This document shows positions 34,520 through 47,805 of a stretch of 64,000 bases of DNA, piece after piece; position 1 is the stretch's first letter, and each line of letters opens with the position of its first letter. The DNA is taken from positions 538,931 through 602,930 of the forward strand of contig OX104132.1 in assembly GCA_944470555.2 (NCBI GenBank). Reading direction: 5' to 3'. Below the pieces are notes generated by a model. The model had not been told where the DNA came from. It searched no databases and saw only the letters and a program-made list of their open reading frames with translations. The position numbers and the translations under genes were made by a program. Source of the DNA: Heterobilharzia americana. Lineage: Eukaryota > Platyhelminthes > Trematoda > Strigeidida > Schistosomatidae.

Positions 34520-36232
34520 ATGTCTGCCCAAAACGCTAGGTCTGAAGCTTTGACACGGATAACGCGGTCGTGCACAACAACGGCCAGTAACACCCTAAAC
34601 AACACACTAGTCTGTACTAGAAGACAAACAGAGGTAGGGCAGAACACGAACTTCTGAAGAAGTGGCCAACCCATGTTTCTAGAATTCCAGTAGCCATCAG
34701 ACAGGTGACACAGAGTAGCACTAGCCCGTCACAAACTAGTCCTATCTTGAGCAAGGATCATACCATGCCTGAAATAGAAGACGACGTAAAAGGCTTCAGA
34801 ACAAGGCAGCCACAAGCAGTTCGCCACAATCCGTAGCACCTTATTCATGGAAGGAAGGCTGTATTACGACACCCGATGGCTGCAGTGTTTGCACCAAAGT
34901 TGTTTCGGTAGTCGATGAGGCATTTGCATGCAACCTGTGTCAACGATGGGCATTGCCACTGCGATACCAAAGTCCCCCGACAATACTATAAGCTGATGAA
35001 GAGACAACCATGCAAGTGGTTCTGGTACATCTGTCCAGAGTGCAGGAAAATGCCCGCACTCCGCACAGAAAGCCTGAAGGAGATGCTCTCCGCCACGCAA
35101 AAGCTACCAGCATCCTCGAATAAGTAGGGTTAACACCAAAGGATAACACAGAGAGACCTGGAAACAGACCTAGAGCTCCAGCTGTGGGCACGCCATCTCG
35201 CGTGGGGACCATATTAGGTCAAGTCTCCATACCCCTACCCGGCCCCAGGGGACGTCAAGCGCATGGCCAAAGACATCGACCGCCGAAGCCTCTACGAAAC
35301 CCATTCCGAACACCCCACACACCGTGACTGAGAAACAACCAGTGGAATTACTCAAACCCATTGGGAAGTCGGGCGTGCCACCCACAACGAACCCAGGTCA
35401 CAGGAGGACCAACTCGATCATTTTGTTCAACGTCGATGTATCGACAGACTCATTGTTGGTCGAGAGGGAACAATTTGACAGCCGAATGTGGACCGACTAC
35501 TGTCAGATGCTGGGACTCCCTCCCCTCCCTGCAACTTTGTGTCGCCTTTCTCGAGGAAGCCATGCACCCCGAGATAAGCCACCCCCTTTACGTGTGTCCC
35601 TAAATACCGCCAAAGAGGCTGAAGACACACTCCTCCTCTCGCGACAACCGGACGTTGTTAATGCCTGTAAAATTCGGGCCAGGCCTGACAAGCCATGGTC
35701 AGTAAGAGAGGAGGAGAGAAAGTCAGCGGTTGGAAATCCCAACAGAAACAACACTATAGTTGTACATGGGATTCCAGAATTGCCAAGTGACAGCTCGGTC
35801 AAAGATCGGTACTTTCACGACGTCCAACAATGGCAATGGCTCTCAACCAAAGTTGGTCTCAACAGTATACCGGCCAACAGCGTCAGTAGACTGCCAAGGC
35901 CAGCGCACCTGAAGACCATACCCAATCCCAGACTACTTGCCGTCCAGTTCGACTCATATGCCTCCCTCACAGACGTTCTGCACGCATGGTATAATGCGAA
36001 AGATCGCATGGGTGGCTCAATACGTATATGTGAAAGTAAGCCTAGACCCACAAGGCAAGAGGAGAGACGGCAACCACCAAGACCTCTGGAGTCAGTGGTC
36101 GTCACACAGGCGCTGACCAGTGAGTTAGATACATCAAGTAAAGAAGCCACCACTGCTACAGCCCCCACCCAAGTTAAGAACAAAACACAAAAAACGGAAC
36201 AATGCCAGTCCTATGAGGACTGGCGAGGCTAA
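34520..36232 (+). pseudogene. CR1-like LINE ORF1 with PHD finger (left copy, frame broken)
   Basis: Starts MSAQNARSEALTRITR and ends in a 302-codon open stretch (35324-36232) with HGIPELPSDSSVKDRYF and LPRPAHLKTIPNPRLLAVQF. Upstream the frame is broken by single-base losses near 34647, 35126 and 35231. A 2-bp loss at about 34946 (GGGCATTGCC for GGGCACATTGCC) hits the histidine of a PHD-type zinc finger. Chromatin-type PHD fingers in ORF1 are known from some CR1 elements. The 302-codon part lacks the stop seen at 48996 in the right copy. Confidence 0.75.
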
Positions 36233-36303
36233 ATCAACCACGTAAGCGCTCATCCCGCGAAAATACACATCCAGACCTCCCCTCTCATCAGGTACACTCT
36301 AAT

Positions 36304-36860
36304 ATGTATGTACAGCAACGTTAGGGGGCTAATAGGGAAGGTAGCAAAAATGAGGACGCTGCGTGAACATCAGCACTCCGACATCATATTCATCACCGAA
36401 TCCTGGCTCTCATCGGACATCTCCGACGAAGAGATGCGTGTTGCTGGCATGGAACTCTTCCGCAGGGACAGGGAACATAGAGCAGGAGGGGGAGTGGCTA
36501 TCTACGCAAACTCCTGTTTAAAGGCAAGGATGGTTAGCGATACGGCCTTAACCCAGCTCCCAGAGTCTCTATGGTGCTACTTCACTCTCTTCTTTATTCT
36601 CTCTTCATTCCTTTACCACTACCTTACTATTCTCTTCAGGTACCTACACAGACAGGAGTCATGGCAGTTCTCTAAACTTCCCAGCAACCCGTAGCTCCCT
36701 AATCACTCTACAAATTACAACCTACTAACCCACAAAACATCCACCTCACCGAAGCTAAAAGCAAGAAAGCAGAGGGATTTCCTCGTCCACTGCAGGAGTA
36801 AACCGAACAACTGGAACCAAGCCCTAAGAACTAGACGCGAGAGATCAAAAACTACTAGTT
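36304..36860 (+). pseudogene. CR1-like LINE ORF2 start, endonuclease then deletion (left copy)
   Basis: Reads MYSNVRGLIGKVAKMRTL (conserved Asn), then HQHSDIIFITESWLSSDI with the catalytic Glu of TESWL, MELFRRDREHRAGGGVAIY and LPESLWCYF. The frame then enters pyrimidine-rich sequence ending in CTCTTCAGG, and the rest of the endonuclease is missing. From about 36755 the linker before the RT appears (RKQRDFLVHCRSKPNNWNQA). The intervening sequence looks like an intron-like or deleted segment. Confidence 0.75.
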
Positions 36861-36869
36861 TTCTACGCT

Positions 36870-37539
36870 CGCACTATCAATATTGGATATTGGAATTCAC
36901 TGTTGACAGTTTGAATAACTTTAAACTTTCATAATCAGGCATACATGTCATTCAAAGGCCTAAGCGTTTTCCACATTGGAAAAGTGACGTTTATGAACCT
37001 AAAACAACTGTGATCGTCTCGGAAACACAAGTTTAAGGGTATATAATGTATGTTGTTCTTTTTCTGTGCTAAACACCTTAAAGGTTAATCGCGTTATTTT
37101 TCAAACCAAGTGTTATGTTTCCGTTCCTACGCGTTGATAATTCATAGTTAGTATCCAGCTCACTCAGAAGACAGCAAAACAACATGCTCAAGCCGTTTAC
37201 TGTTAGCTGGTCACTTCAGGACCTACGTTTAATAGAGCATGCATAATAACACACATCTCGTTGTTTACAAAGGGACGGTTTATAAATTTAAAGTAAGTTG
37301 TCTTTTTAACTAGCTTGCTTTCACTATGATTTTTAATGACTACTAGCCAGGTTTCGGCTGGCTAAAGTGGTGAATAATAATGCACATCCCAACCTTTATT
37401 TACTTCGAGGGCACTTTGAAAGTTTTGGACAAAAATCATAAAACATTACTAGAACATACCTAGAGATGCACAATACCACCTCCGACAAGACCAATGTCTT
37501 TTCTTGAAGTTTTATACAGTTTCTGAGTGCGCCTGATGC
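36870..37539. other. unassigned sequence before the gap (left copy)
   Basis: AT-rich, no motif. It contains TATATAATGTATG near 37040. The same sequence is at 50160-50830. Confidence 0.35.
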
Positions 37540-38039
37540 NNNNNNNNNNNNNNNNNNNNNNNNNNNNNNNNNNNNNNNNNNNNNNNNNNNNNNNNNNNNN
37601 NNNNNNNNNNNNNNNNNNNNNNNNNNNNNNNNNNNNNNNNNNNNNNNNNNNNNNNNNNNNNNNNNNNNNNNNNNNNNNNNNNNNNNNNNNNNNNNNNNNN
37701 NNNNNNNNNNNNNNNNNNNNNNNNNNNNNNNNNNNNNNNNNNNNNNNNNNNNNNNNNNNNNNNNNNNNNNNNNNNNNNNNNNNNNNNNNNNNNNNNNNNN
37801 NNNNNNNNNNNNNNNNNNNNNNNNNNNNNNNNNNNNNNNNNNNNNNNNNNNNNNNNNNNNNNNNNNNNNNNNNNNNNNNNNNNNNNNNNNNNNNNNNNNN
37901 NNNNNNNNNNNNNNNNNNNNNNNNNNNNNNNNNNNNNNNNNNNNNNNNNNNNNNNNNNNNNNNNNNNNNNNNNNNNNNNNNNNNNNNNNNNNNNNNNNNN
38001 NNNNNNNNNNNNNNNNNNNNNNNNNNNNNNNNNNNNNNN
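37540..38039. other. assembly gap, exactly 500 N
   Basis: A run of 500 N. The round length suggests a default scaffold gap and not a measured one. Confidence 0.99.
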
Positions 38040-38511
38040 AACTCAGTACATCGTACCATGCTTGGAGTATTCCCGGAAAATTGGGGAATGTCTATCAAAC
38101 CTGTGTCAACAAAACGACTGCAGCCTATCAACGGCAAAAGGACTTTTGTTGAAAGAGATAACCTGAAAGGTCGTTTGAAACATAACACTTAAGATAAGCT
38201 GCCGAGCAGTGCCAATGGCATTTGGGACGAGACATCAGACAGAGAGGTTGACCAAGAGAAGACAATTGACCTGGTGTCGTGGCCCTCATTTCACAAGAAA
38301 TCCAGATGTGTTGATGCACAAAAGAATTCGCAACTCATTTTGTGTAGAGTACGGAGTGTCAGTCTGAAGTAATGGAGGGTCTGCGCGAAAATCCGCTAGC
38401 GTAAACTGTCCTAAAGGAAGACTAATAATAACAGCAACAATTACGCAACATGTTCTAGGAGAGATAAGGCGAAAAACAATGCGCAAGAGAGCACACTATT
38501 TGCATAAATAG

Positions 38512-39149
38512 ATGATACAAGCTACGAAACTACCTATTCTTAAAAGTGTATGTGACCTTGGACTAAAATATTCAAGGGACCTCACATTTTCTGAACAGGT
38601 GACATCACAGATTCGTAGATCTAGGAACCTAGTGGGTCGCATAGTTCGTACCTTTCACCTCAAAGAGGTCAAGTTACTGCTCTATAAAACTTGCGAACTC
38701 CCACTATCAGAATACTGTCCATTTATATCGAGTGGTATCTGCATTAAAGACAAACAAAAATGGAGGGTGTTTACTGCTAGATTACTAGGACACGATTGGA
38801 AACAGGAACCCTAATTTTAGAAACACTTTGGATGAGATGACTCAAAATTAACTTGACACCCTTCTTTAATGTGTTACATAAATTCACATTTACAGCGAGT
38901 GGTGAGTTTCGCTAAGAACACAACTATCGGTACGATCTGCGCAACCACCCTCACAGCGTCGCAATGAAACCATTCAAATTCTTTTGGCTGTGGAATAGAC
39001 TTCCTGCTAAAACGAAGGCCTCCAAATCAACTTCTGAATTTGGTCGGTTACTAGTTAACTTCTTATCATCCGGCAACTTTTCCGGCTTACCAAATACACC
39101 AGCAGTATCACTTATGATATTTCGTATACCGGGACCTTCTTATGCATAG
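38512..39149 (+). pseudogene. CR1-like LINE RT C-terminal region (right copy)
   Basis: Same remnant as 25229-25866, with the same breaks, in the right duplicate. Confidence 0.75.
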
Positions 39150-39947
39150 TAAGACACCCACCACACCTACACTGGCCTTTCATACGAAGCGTTGGCGGGA
39201 CTTCCGTAAGTTATCACCTCAAACTAACGGCGTGTTCTGCCCTACCCAACATAGTAATCAAAAACAGGAGTTCTACACTACACGACTGCATGAAATTTAT
39301 ATTCCTAAGTATTCAACAGAGAAATCACACATAATGAACGCCGTAGCAAAGAAAAATAAGCAGGGAGAAACATGAACAAAGGAAAGACACTCCTTATTGC
39401 AATTCTTGCTTCTTTTTCTACCTGATGCATTTTTTCCGTCTTACCTCGCCTTAGAAAAGCAATTTAGTTCTAAGCGTTGGCTTAGTTGTCATCGAGAAAT
39501 GATTATTTAAGGAACGGACATTGGCTTAAACTACCCTTCATGGGTGGGGGTGGGGGATAACCAGCCCTACTCCCTTCACAATACCTAGCTACAACAAGCA
39601 GAAATAAAGATGTTCACTGGACCAAAACTTCATAATTACCCAAATCTAGGACCTACTCATTATAAAAGTGACCGGGGAAGCCAACACTTACCGACCACAA
39701 GGAAGTCACCAGCAGTGTAAATGGCGGACAAGATGTCCTGGAAGTCCGCTTAGCGTATTTCAACGAGTTTATTTCTTCCGGATGCCGGAGTCAGAAAAGA
39801 GAAGACATTTGGCTGCCAGTCGTAATATTCATCAAGATTATGAATCTCTGATGTGGAATGGTATTAACATGTATGAACTGTACAGGTCTGGAATCATCAA
39901 TGAAGTGAATATGTAAACAATTCATGCATACATTCCTGCATAATCCT

Positions 39948-40281
39948 TTCATCATTATCTCAAGCAAAAAGTACAGACTGTTACAATGGGAGTATTAGCT
40001 TCAAGCTTTATTTTTCTCCAGGTAATACATGTAGTGTCCATATACAAACCTGATCTTTTGTTAACGTGAAGACAATACTTCCACTTGTTCAACTTGTAAA
40101 TTTTCTGCATACTTATTCTGCTGGGATATTTCATTATACGAGAATGCAGCACTTATATCTCCTAGCGACAGTAGGTTGGGATTGAGATTACGTTTCACGA
40201 AGATGCGTGCAATTTATATAGAGATTTATTCACACCTTTAAACGTCGTGCGCTCGTATATTCAATAACAAATATAATAATA
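39948..40281. repeat. dispersed repeat (copy 2, right duplicate)
   Basis: The same copy as 26665-26998, present again in the right-hand 12.8-kb duplicate. Confidence 0.75.
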
Positions 40282-40685
40282 ATGATTATTGCTGGCACAC
40301 TGCTACACCACGTCACTGGTTGTACCAAACTGTTGACGGTTTAATCTTGAAATAGACCTACTACGCTTGGAGAACCGGTTGAAGTAGCAGCTCAAAATGA
40401 TGGATTTGCCTGTGAGCGATGGACTTCATCCTCAACTGATTCATCGTAGGCGCCTGAACTCATAACTTGCTTCGCATTTACACTTGATCTGGCAAATTAT
40501 AACCTCAACTTTGCCAATCGTTTGATTTTAGACATTTGAACACCAAAGGTGCCCAACTGCCTAACAAAAGGCTTTTCCTCTATGTTATCGAATCCTCGGT
40601 TTCCTGAGACCAATTATTAGATATCGATCTCAGTAACCACTTGTCTGTGTAAAAAACTAGTTGACTGTGGTCCCTTGACTACCTC

Positions 40686-41608
40686 TTGTCAGTTACTATA
40701 CTGGAGGAACATTTCCCTGGTGAGATACACACCCCAGAGTATCCAAACACCAGCGAAATAACGGAACACAGTGTGGCTAAAAGATCCCGAACAGGCGGCT
40801 TGGACAAGAAAAACAAACGCTTCACAGATCTAACGAAACACGGTCCCAAACCCCACCGAACAGGTCGCAAACGCCTTTTGTAGGCACACCTGAAGTTTCT
40901 ACGGACCTCAGTAACTTAGCAAGTTTCAATCCTGTTAAAGTTATGGAGCTTAACTCGGTGCTAACTGAGGTCCATACTGCACACGAGCATCTTACATCCA
41001 TTACTTATGTTTTTGGTCCGCACAAAGGTATGGACACCCAAGGAGCACGAAAGGCTGAAACTCTAATCGGTTGCATAGCCTCAGAGGCTGTACAGCGTGT
41101 TGCATCACAACAGAAAACCACCGTCTACAGCGTCACGGAAAGTATATCATCAAGGAAGGCTAAAGCTATTACCTCAGACTTCTGTAGTGCGTCACCAGTT
41201 ACTCGTGGTTGTAAGAGGGCTCGAAAAGCCGGTTCACAGTTCCTATTCCAGTTTGAATTATCCCTCGATTGCGGGCAGTTTGTCTCGGTGAGCAATACTA
41301 TGAAATTCAAAAGTATGTTTGGAAATATTGAAATAGCTCAGGATCGAACCCCAATTCACAGGAAAAGTGCAAAACGCTAGTTGGTACTCAACAACAATGT
41401 ATTCACTGCGGGGCCAGTAAGGGACATATCTAAAGATATTGTTCCTGTCCAATATTGTAATGGCACGACACCTGACTCTGAAAGCCTCACACCGGGTGCT
41501 GCCAAGTGTGAAAGACTAGGTAAGATGACACCGGCTAAGCAGTACATTCAGGTGGCAAGTGCAGAACTCACTCCAGTACAGCACTTCGTCAGTCCACACA
41601 CCACTTGA
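40686..41608 (+). pseudogene. LINE ORF1-like fragment (right copy)
   Basis: Right duplicate of 27403-28325, with the same frames and breaks. Confidence 0.5.
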
Positions 41609-43063
41609 AGAGAAAAAATGCTTCATGTGCCTACCAAATGTAACGGGCACACCCTATCTACAGACTTAAATCAACCCCCATCTAACAGAAAAACACGCCG
41701 GTCTAAACCTCGTGGCAAAGGAGGGACGTAAGCAGATATCCATGATAACGAACTCCTTGTGCCAAAACAGGATGCTTCCTTCGGAAACAGCGGCTTTGAG
41801 AGGTCAGCAACCAGGTGAATGAACCCATATGCTATGCTGAATGAAAATAGCACTGAAAATGAAACCGCTACGACCCCAAAAGGGGTTGCTTCCGTCAGGC
41901 GCGTTCGATACAGGCCGAACGGCAGAAATACGTACCTGGGAAATGATCGGATGAAATTTTCCTTCAAAAACAGTCCAAAATCCGAATCCTGGAGACAATA
42001 TGCAAAATAATAATACAGCTCGTTGATATCGGTCTGTAACACAGGATCCAGGACGTAACGAAAATACTAATAGTGGACCGTACACTATGTACACCTTACA
42101 GATGATCCATTCTTGACCTCAAAATTACTACATCCCTGACACCACGAATATGCGGCCTACTTTTTTTCACTACCCGCTCCCCCCATCGCCGAACCTATTT
42201 GGTGCTTCCCTAGTGACACCATAACCGGTAGCGAAACCTGGAATGAGGTACATGCCGAACGGTGCCTTCTTCCCTTACCACATTTGCTTGTGACAGCAAC
42301 AAACAGAACACCCACCACTCATGCACAGCGCAGCTTGAAACTAGGCAGGAAATACCTTACGGTTGACACTCCCATTTCTTACGAGTATATGATTCTATCA
42401 CTTTAGAGATCTCCAGGCCGAATCACGGTATATCGCACGGAAGTTCCGACGCCTCACATTGCATAATGATGACTGGCACGCCACAGCTCCCCTAAGCGTG
42501 GCGGTTATCCCAGGAGAAACTGCCGGTTGTAAATGCCGGGTCTGAACACATGGGTGAGATGGGAATAACCGGACCATCCAACGGCCTACGATCTTCACAT
42601 TGCACGTGGAACCCATAAGCAACGTGATGCGCTGGTGGCCTTGTGGTGACTTTCACTGCTCGCCACCAAAAAGGTCGCTAGTGTGGTTTCTCACACACGT
42701 TGTATCCAACAATTGGCTCCCTGAACTTAACCAAAGAATGTCAGTCGGTCTTAGCGTCTTCATCTTGAATAACTGATACACTTTGATGCATTACCGCAAA
42801 GTCTCGGCTCAGTTAGGAGAGGAAGCATCTCATGTGTAAACTGGTAAAAAATGTACGCGAATACTGCGGGAAATCAAATGTACCTTATTAAAAGGTAACA
42901 GAACAGCTACAGCCGATAGGTAACAATAATTGAAGCTAAGCAAAGAAACTATGGAGAAGTTTTGACGGGTCTTGAGACTGCAGCGGAGAAAGATGGATCT
43001 ACAGTTGGCTTGGAGGGACATGACTTAGGCGATGCACGGAATATTTTGAAGAACATTTCGACT

Positions 43064-43766
43064 CGCTTCCATCTTATTTGCCACTGGCTACCATCCAGTC
43101 AGGAGTGGAACGCTGGGATGACGATTCCAAGATTCAAATTTTACGGAGACTTCCCTTTCACGCACGGCTTTACAGGGACTGATATACTTACCGGAGACCT
43201 AGACTTCGTCAGACTTTAGTTCCGTTGGGTGAAAACACTGACGTAATGCAATCCTCCAAAAATCTTGGGTGGGAATTTGAGAGTGTCTGAGATCCGTTTC
43301 TTATCATGTTAGTATAAATTGTCGCTCCACAGCTGGCCTTAAGGGTGCCCTGGCTGACGAAAGGGAATGAAGGAGTTGAGTGAGTCAAGTTTTGTATTTG
43401 ACTAGGGATTTGAATCAACCCTGGTGTGTCAATGACCGTCGAAATCCCTGCATCCGCACAAAAAGCCCGATTGGCTCTCACCGACTTAAATTACCAGTGG
43501 CTCCATCATGATATCTGACTGACTATCAAGGATCGAGTGTACTGTGAGGCAGTTCGATTTCTTCTGCCACACGACTGTGATATATGAACACAATAAGTGG
43601 GGGATATGAAAGGGTTTTAGGTATTCAGGCACTGCTTCGTTCCCACCGTAAGCCGTGTTTTCACGCGCCGCCTCTTCGGCAATCCAAATGCCGCTACATG
43701 GTGGAACAAATTGCATTTGTGTCCTCACTTTCAAATATGTCTGAAACTTATCTGCAACCGTTTTAG
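43064..43766 (+). pseudogene. LINE family B RT remnant (right copy)
   Basis: Right duplicate of 29780-30482. Confidence 0.6.
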
Positions 43767-45220
43767 ATTATTTCTAATTTTAACAAACGTTTTGGTTCAA
43801 AGTAAGCTGTAGATTAAATTTGTCGGTAGAGACTTATAGTTGCTCGTCTAACCACCTTTCTTCATTGTTCACTGAATTAAAACATTACGCCACTAAATAT
43901 CTTTTCGCCGTTCGCTTCTGTGCAATCTCATTTTAAGTCTTAATCGTTATGACATGGTGCCTTTGTATTTTTTAATGGGTCAGGTATCTAATGAGTAAGT
44001 GTGTCTCCTTGAACAGCAGACAGTCGTGCTAGCACAAGTTATTTGTCTGATAATCTTGGATGAGTAGGCCATAAATACTCCAGTTTTACTTCGATTAGAC
44101 GTTTTCGTCAAATGATCACTCATTTTGCTGTGCAATTAAAGCCTTAAGGGCCACGTTGTTGTCCTAATGGTGCAGAAAGAAAGGCTCAGGGTTTAGTTAA
44201 CAATTAAAACCAGGGAACATACCATGATTACTATGCTCAAGGCACATAAAATGGGCAAAAGTAGACAGACCCTGTCGAAAACGGACTTCGACTGTTTTAA
44301 AAGATGTTCAAATCAATGAGGAACATAGGTCTCATTACACAGAGGCGCCCAGCAACTCCAAGTAACCAGGGTGTTCATGTGTCAGAGAAAAGTAGTGAAC
44401 TTTCCCGTATTGAGGTTTCGTAGGTAATCGATTCTCCAGCTCCTATGGATGGGACGACACCTCGTGTAGGTGTTTTTATCCTTTTACGTGCAGATCAACG
44501 TTGCCTCCCAAGCAAACGGACCAAGCTGGATGGCTTAGTAGGCGTAGAAAAACCCAGACGCCTCCGCATCCCCGAAATCCACCTGTCTTCTGAGACTAGT
44601 GACAGTGAAGCACACCTGTGGAGATATTTTATATTTTGAAGCGAGGAATTAGAACGCAGAGTTGGCGGTATCATTCCTCGCGTGGAGAAATCTTGAATCT
44701 TGGGAGCCACAAAAATGATCGCATACGAAAGCGGGATGCGCGAAGGACCGGTAAGCTGACGAAGCTTATCGAAGCCCAGAATGTGAGACGGAAGACTACT
44801 ACTTGTGTTGGCTGACTCTCTTGACACATAAGTTCAGATGTTTAGTTCTAGAAAAATTTAACGCACCACCACGTGGCTGGGTAGCCTAAGAGCAGAAGCA
44901 TCACGTAGTTCGTTCGTGTGTGGGTTGAGGAAGACATCGGTTTCCTTGGCTCCTGCGCAGTAAGTCAGGGTGGAAACCTTATGCGACCGTGGGTTCTGCC
45001 TTTAGTGTCCTCTCACTCATAGGAGGCAGCCTGCACCCGACGCTTTGTACCCTCCGATAAAACAGTTCATCCCGAGGATAGCTTCAGGTTACCTGGATCC
45101 ATATTATTAAAAACTAAGACTTCAGCTAGACCAGTTGTGTGGACCGTAAGGTAGCAGCTACCAACTATGTAGCCCTTTCGGAGGACTGGGCAGTCAACTC
45201 ATAAGCATAGTTGAGGTTGC

Positions 45221-46642
45221 ATGGCACTATTTCGAACAGTATTACAAAAAAGTGTCTCAACTAGTTATTCCATGGTTTTCCGAAAAGGGGGACGACCCTG
45301 TCCTAAGTGGATAAGTCGTGAAATCCGAAGACAACAAAGATCGAAGGAAATATGTTGTAATGTTTGTACCAACTTTAGTTCCTCCAAGAGGAAGAAGCAT
45401 TGCAAAGAAACCGAAGTAAATGTATGGCTGCTACTCAGCGTGCTTTGAAACGCGTCTAATCCGGACTGCTGCAGAATACATTTGCCCCGATATCCCCACC
45501 GTAACCAAAGAGACACAGACTAACTCTTTAACTGGAGAAGGTAGGAGTGAAAAAGGTTTCTGCCATATATTGCGTTCAGACCTTTGCTTTTACGCCTTCA
45601 TTTAGCAGGTAGCCGAAAGCAGAAGCATTGAAACCCAACAAAATAAACCTTGCCGACGTCAGTTGTAATGATGCAGTCATAACACTAGTCATTAAGGGAC
45701 CGGATGAGCTGCACTCAAAACTGCTGAGGATGCTTGCATCCCACATGGTTGGCCAGATGACCACTTTATTCCAATTTTTCCTCGCTCACTGAAAGCTTCT
45801 GCGAAAGTTGAAGGACACTAATGTCAGGGCTATCGACAAGACAGGCTTCAAGAAGAACTCATCAAACAACAAACCGATAAGCCTGATCAGTACGGACGAC
45901 TAATCGGGAAGGCCATTACAGGTCACCTTGAGAGCAAGACCCCATTGTCCCCTTTTCAGCGTGGCCCCCACGGAAGTTCACCTCGTCAATTACATTTTTC
46001 TGGCCACAAAGTTGGGTTGGGTTTGAGGATGATTCAATACCTACTGGTGTCACTTTCATGGACTTAAGTAAGTCGTTCAACAAGGCCCCTCACTCAAGAC
46101 TGCTCAGGAAACTGAAAGGTGCCAGAACCATTGAGATTCCATTTGTAGGAATAAGAGAACTCCTTGTTGGTCAGGAATGAAGCACAACTGCCGATTCGCA
46201 TCTCTGTCCTAGGAAGTTGGTACGGTATCAAGTACCACAAGGCACAGTCCTAAATGTCACGCTGTTTCTCCTGTAGGCAGACGTTTCTTCAGAACGTCAA
46301 AAGTCGCTCATGGCTCTCCACGTGGATGATGTGAGGCCGCAATGAAAGTGCCGAGATAGCGGAGATGTACGAACAAATCGAACGGAACTGAACAGTTTGT
46401 TGACCTGGTCATAGACATGCTTGATGCCCATCACCTGGAATAAATGTATCTACATGCACATAGAGCATGCAGGCAGCTACAACTTTGACAATGACAGGAC
46501 TTCTCTACCCTCGGTGTTGACCCGAATTGACTTAAGAATCACATCAAGTCATGATTTGAGGACCACAGTGCACCACCAGTTGGTTACCCGTGGTATTATG
46601 ACGTTGACCATTACGCTGAACGTTTGTTTAGACAAGTGGTAA
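45221..46642 (+). pseudogene. CR1-like LINE ORF2, linker and RT (right copy)
   Basis: Right duplicate of 31937-33356. It differs by a transposed base (CATTGCAAAG for CATGCAAAAG near 45400), one G/A change and a 2-bp insertion near 45989 (GTCAATTACA for GTCATACA), which changes the frame in front of motif A. Confidence 0.8.
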
Positions 46643-47805
46643 TATTTTCATCACCTCACGGGCATCCTTAGCTAAATTGAAACTAGGAAAGTGGGCACAG
46701 GCAGCGAACTCATGCCTGAACGGTGACCCGAACCTATATGGAAGAGTTCAGGCGGAAACCACTCGTATGGCCTATGAGACTCCTAGACTAACCTATGAAG
46801 CACCACTTCAGAGGCCGTACCTCTTCTTTTGATCCTATCGCAGGCGGTACTTTAAGAAACGAAACGAGTCCAGATCTGTCTTCTGTCTTCCCTTCCAAAG
46901 GCGCAGGACACGTCAGATGACGTAACAGAAACGTCCAAAATGAAAGGACCAACGTCCAGTTCGTAGTTTGCCGATTTTAGTATCGAAAAATCAACTGTTG
47001 AAATTGTCTCCTCGAGGACAATCGCATCGCCAGGTGACTCATTAAGAAGATAACCACAGAAGAACATGGATCTGGCAGCAAGAGACAAATGTAGGCTCAA
47101 AACCATCAATCCTCAATTTTGAGATCTGAATTTCATACGTCAGCAGATATATTAAATCTGAGTTCATCAACATTACTGCTTAGGGTGAACCACGCATTTA
47201 TGAAAAATCCTGCCTGTGTCACGCTTCCGACTATCACCAAGTCAGCATGAATTCAACTGGTATACAATAATAACAAACTAAGGTAGAGCCAATTTAATTG
47301 TTGAAGGAACGCGCGCTCCTTGAGTAGTGACGTGTTTCGCTCGTCTCTCAGCTTTTGGATTTTTCCACAATGAAAAACTCCCACTTGCAATACTCAATCT
47401 AAAAACATCGAACGTTTGCAGCACTTCTGTCCATCCACGCACCTCACCCCTGCGCATTCGTCAGCTCACTCCTCAACAGTTGAAAATTGGCATTATTATT
47501 CCTTTGAACCAACCGGTCTACCTCCTGTCAGTGGTTCTTGGGCGTTTCAGCTGCCAAACTGCCTTAGCTCTCGGTTCTCCTCGGAGGTCATTCCCCAGGA
47601 AATATCTTTCCTGGTTATACATACGCATCTGGAGCTTACGGTTAAACTCGTTGGTCAAGAGCAGAGGATCAAGTGACAAGTGTCTGAAGGTGAGCCAACA
47701 TAAATTATCTTCCCTTTTCTATTCTGTCCTTTTGCTGCATTCAGTCTTCAACCCTCTTATTGTTGTTAACTACTTGTTTTCCCAAGAAGTTTATATCATA
47801 GCGAC

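Larger units (their letters stand above)
24757..37539. repeat. 12.8-kb duplicated segment, left copy
   Basis: 12783 bp that match 38040-50830 in the same orientation. The coordinate offset is 13283 at the left end and 13291 at the right end. I noticed about 30 single-base differences and 1-2-bp indels. The left copy runs straight into the 500-N gap at its right end. Confidence 0.97.

Noticed and set aside
34980..35010. CTGATGA motif considered as a hammerhead core
   Set aside because: It is part of the LINE ORF1 coding sequence (KLMKRQ) with no stem II or GAAA nearby.
36575..36640. Pyrimidine-rich tract ending in CAGG as a host intron acceptor
   Set aside because: It lies inside a LINE ORF2 remnant with no host exon after it; more likely a deletion scar or insertion.
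37460..38192. Long frames across the 500-N gap, and similar ones across 61364-61947
   Set aside because: They consist mainly of N translated as unknown residues and are not evidence of coding.
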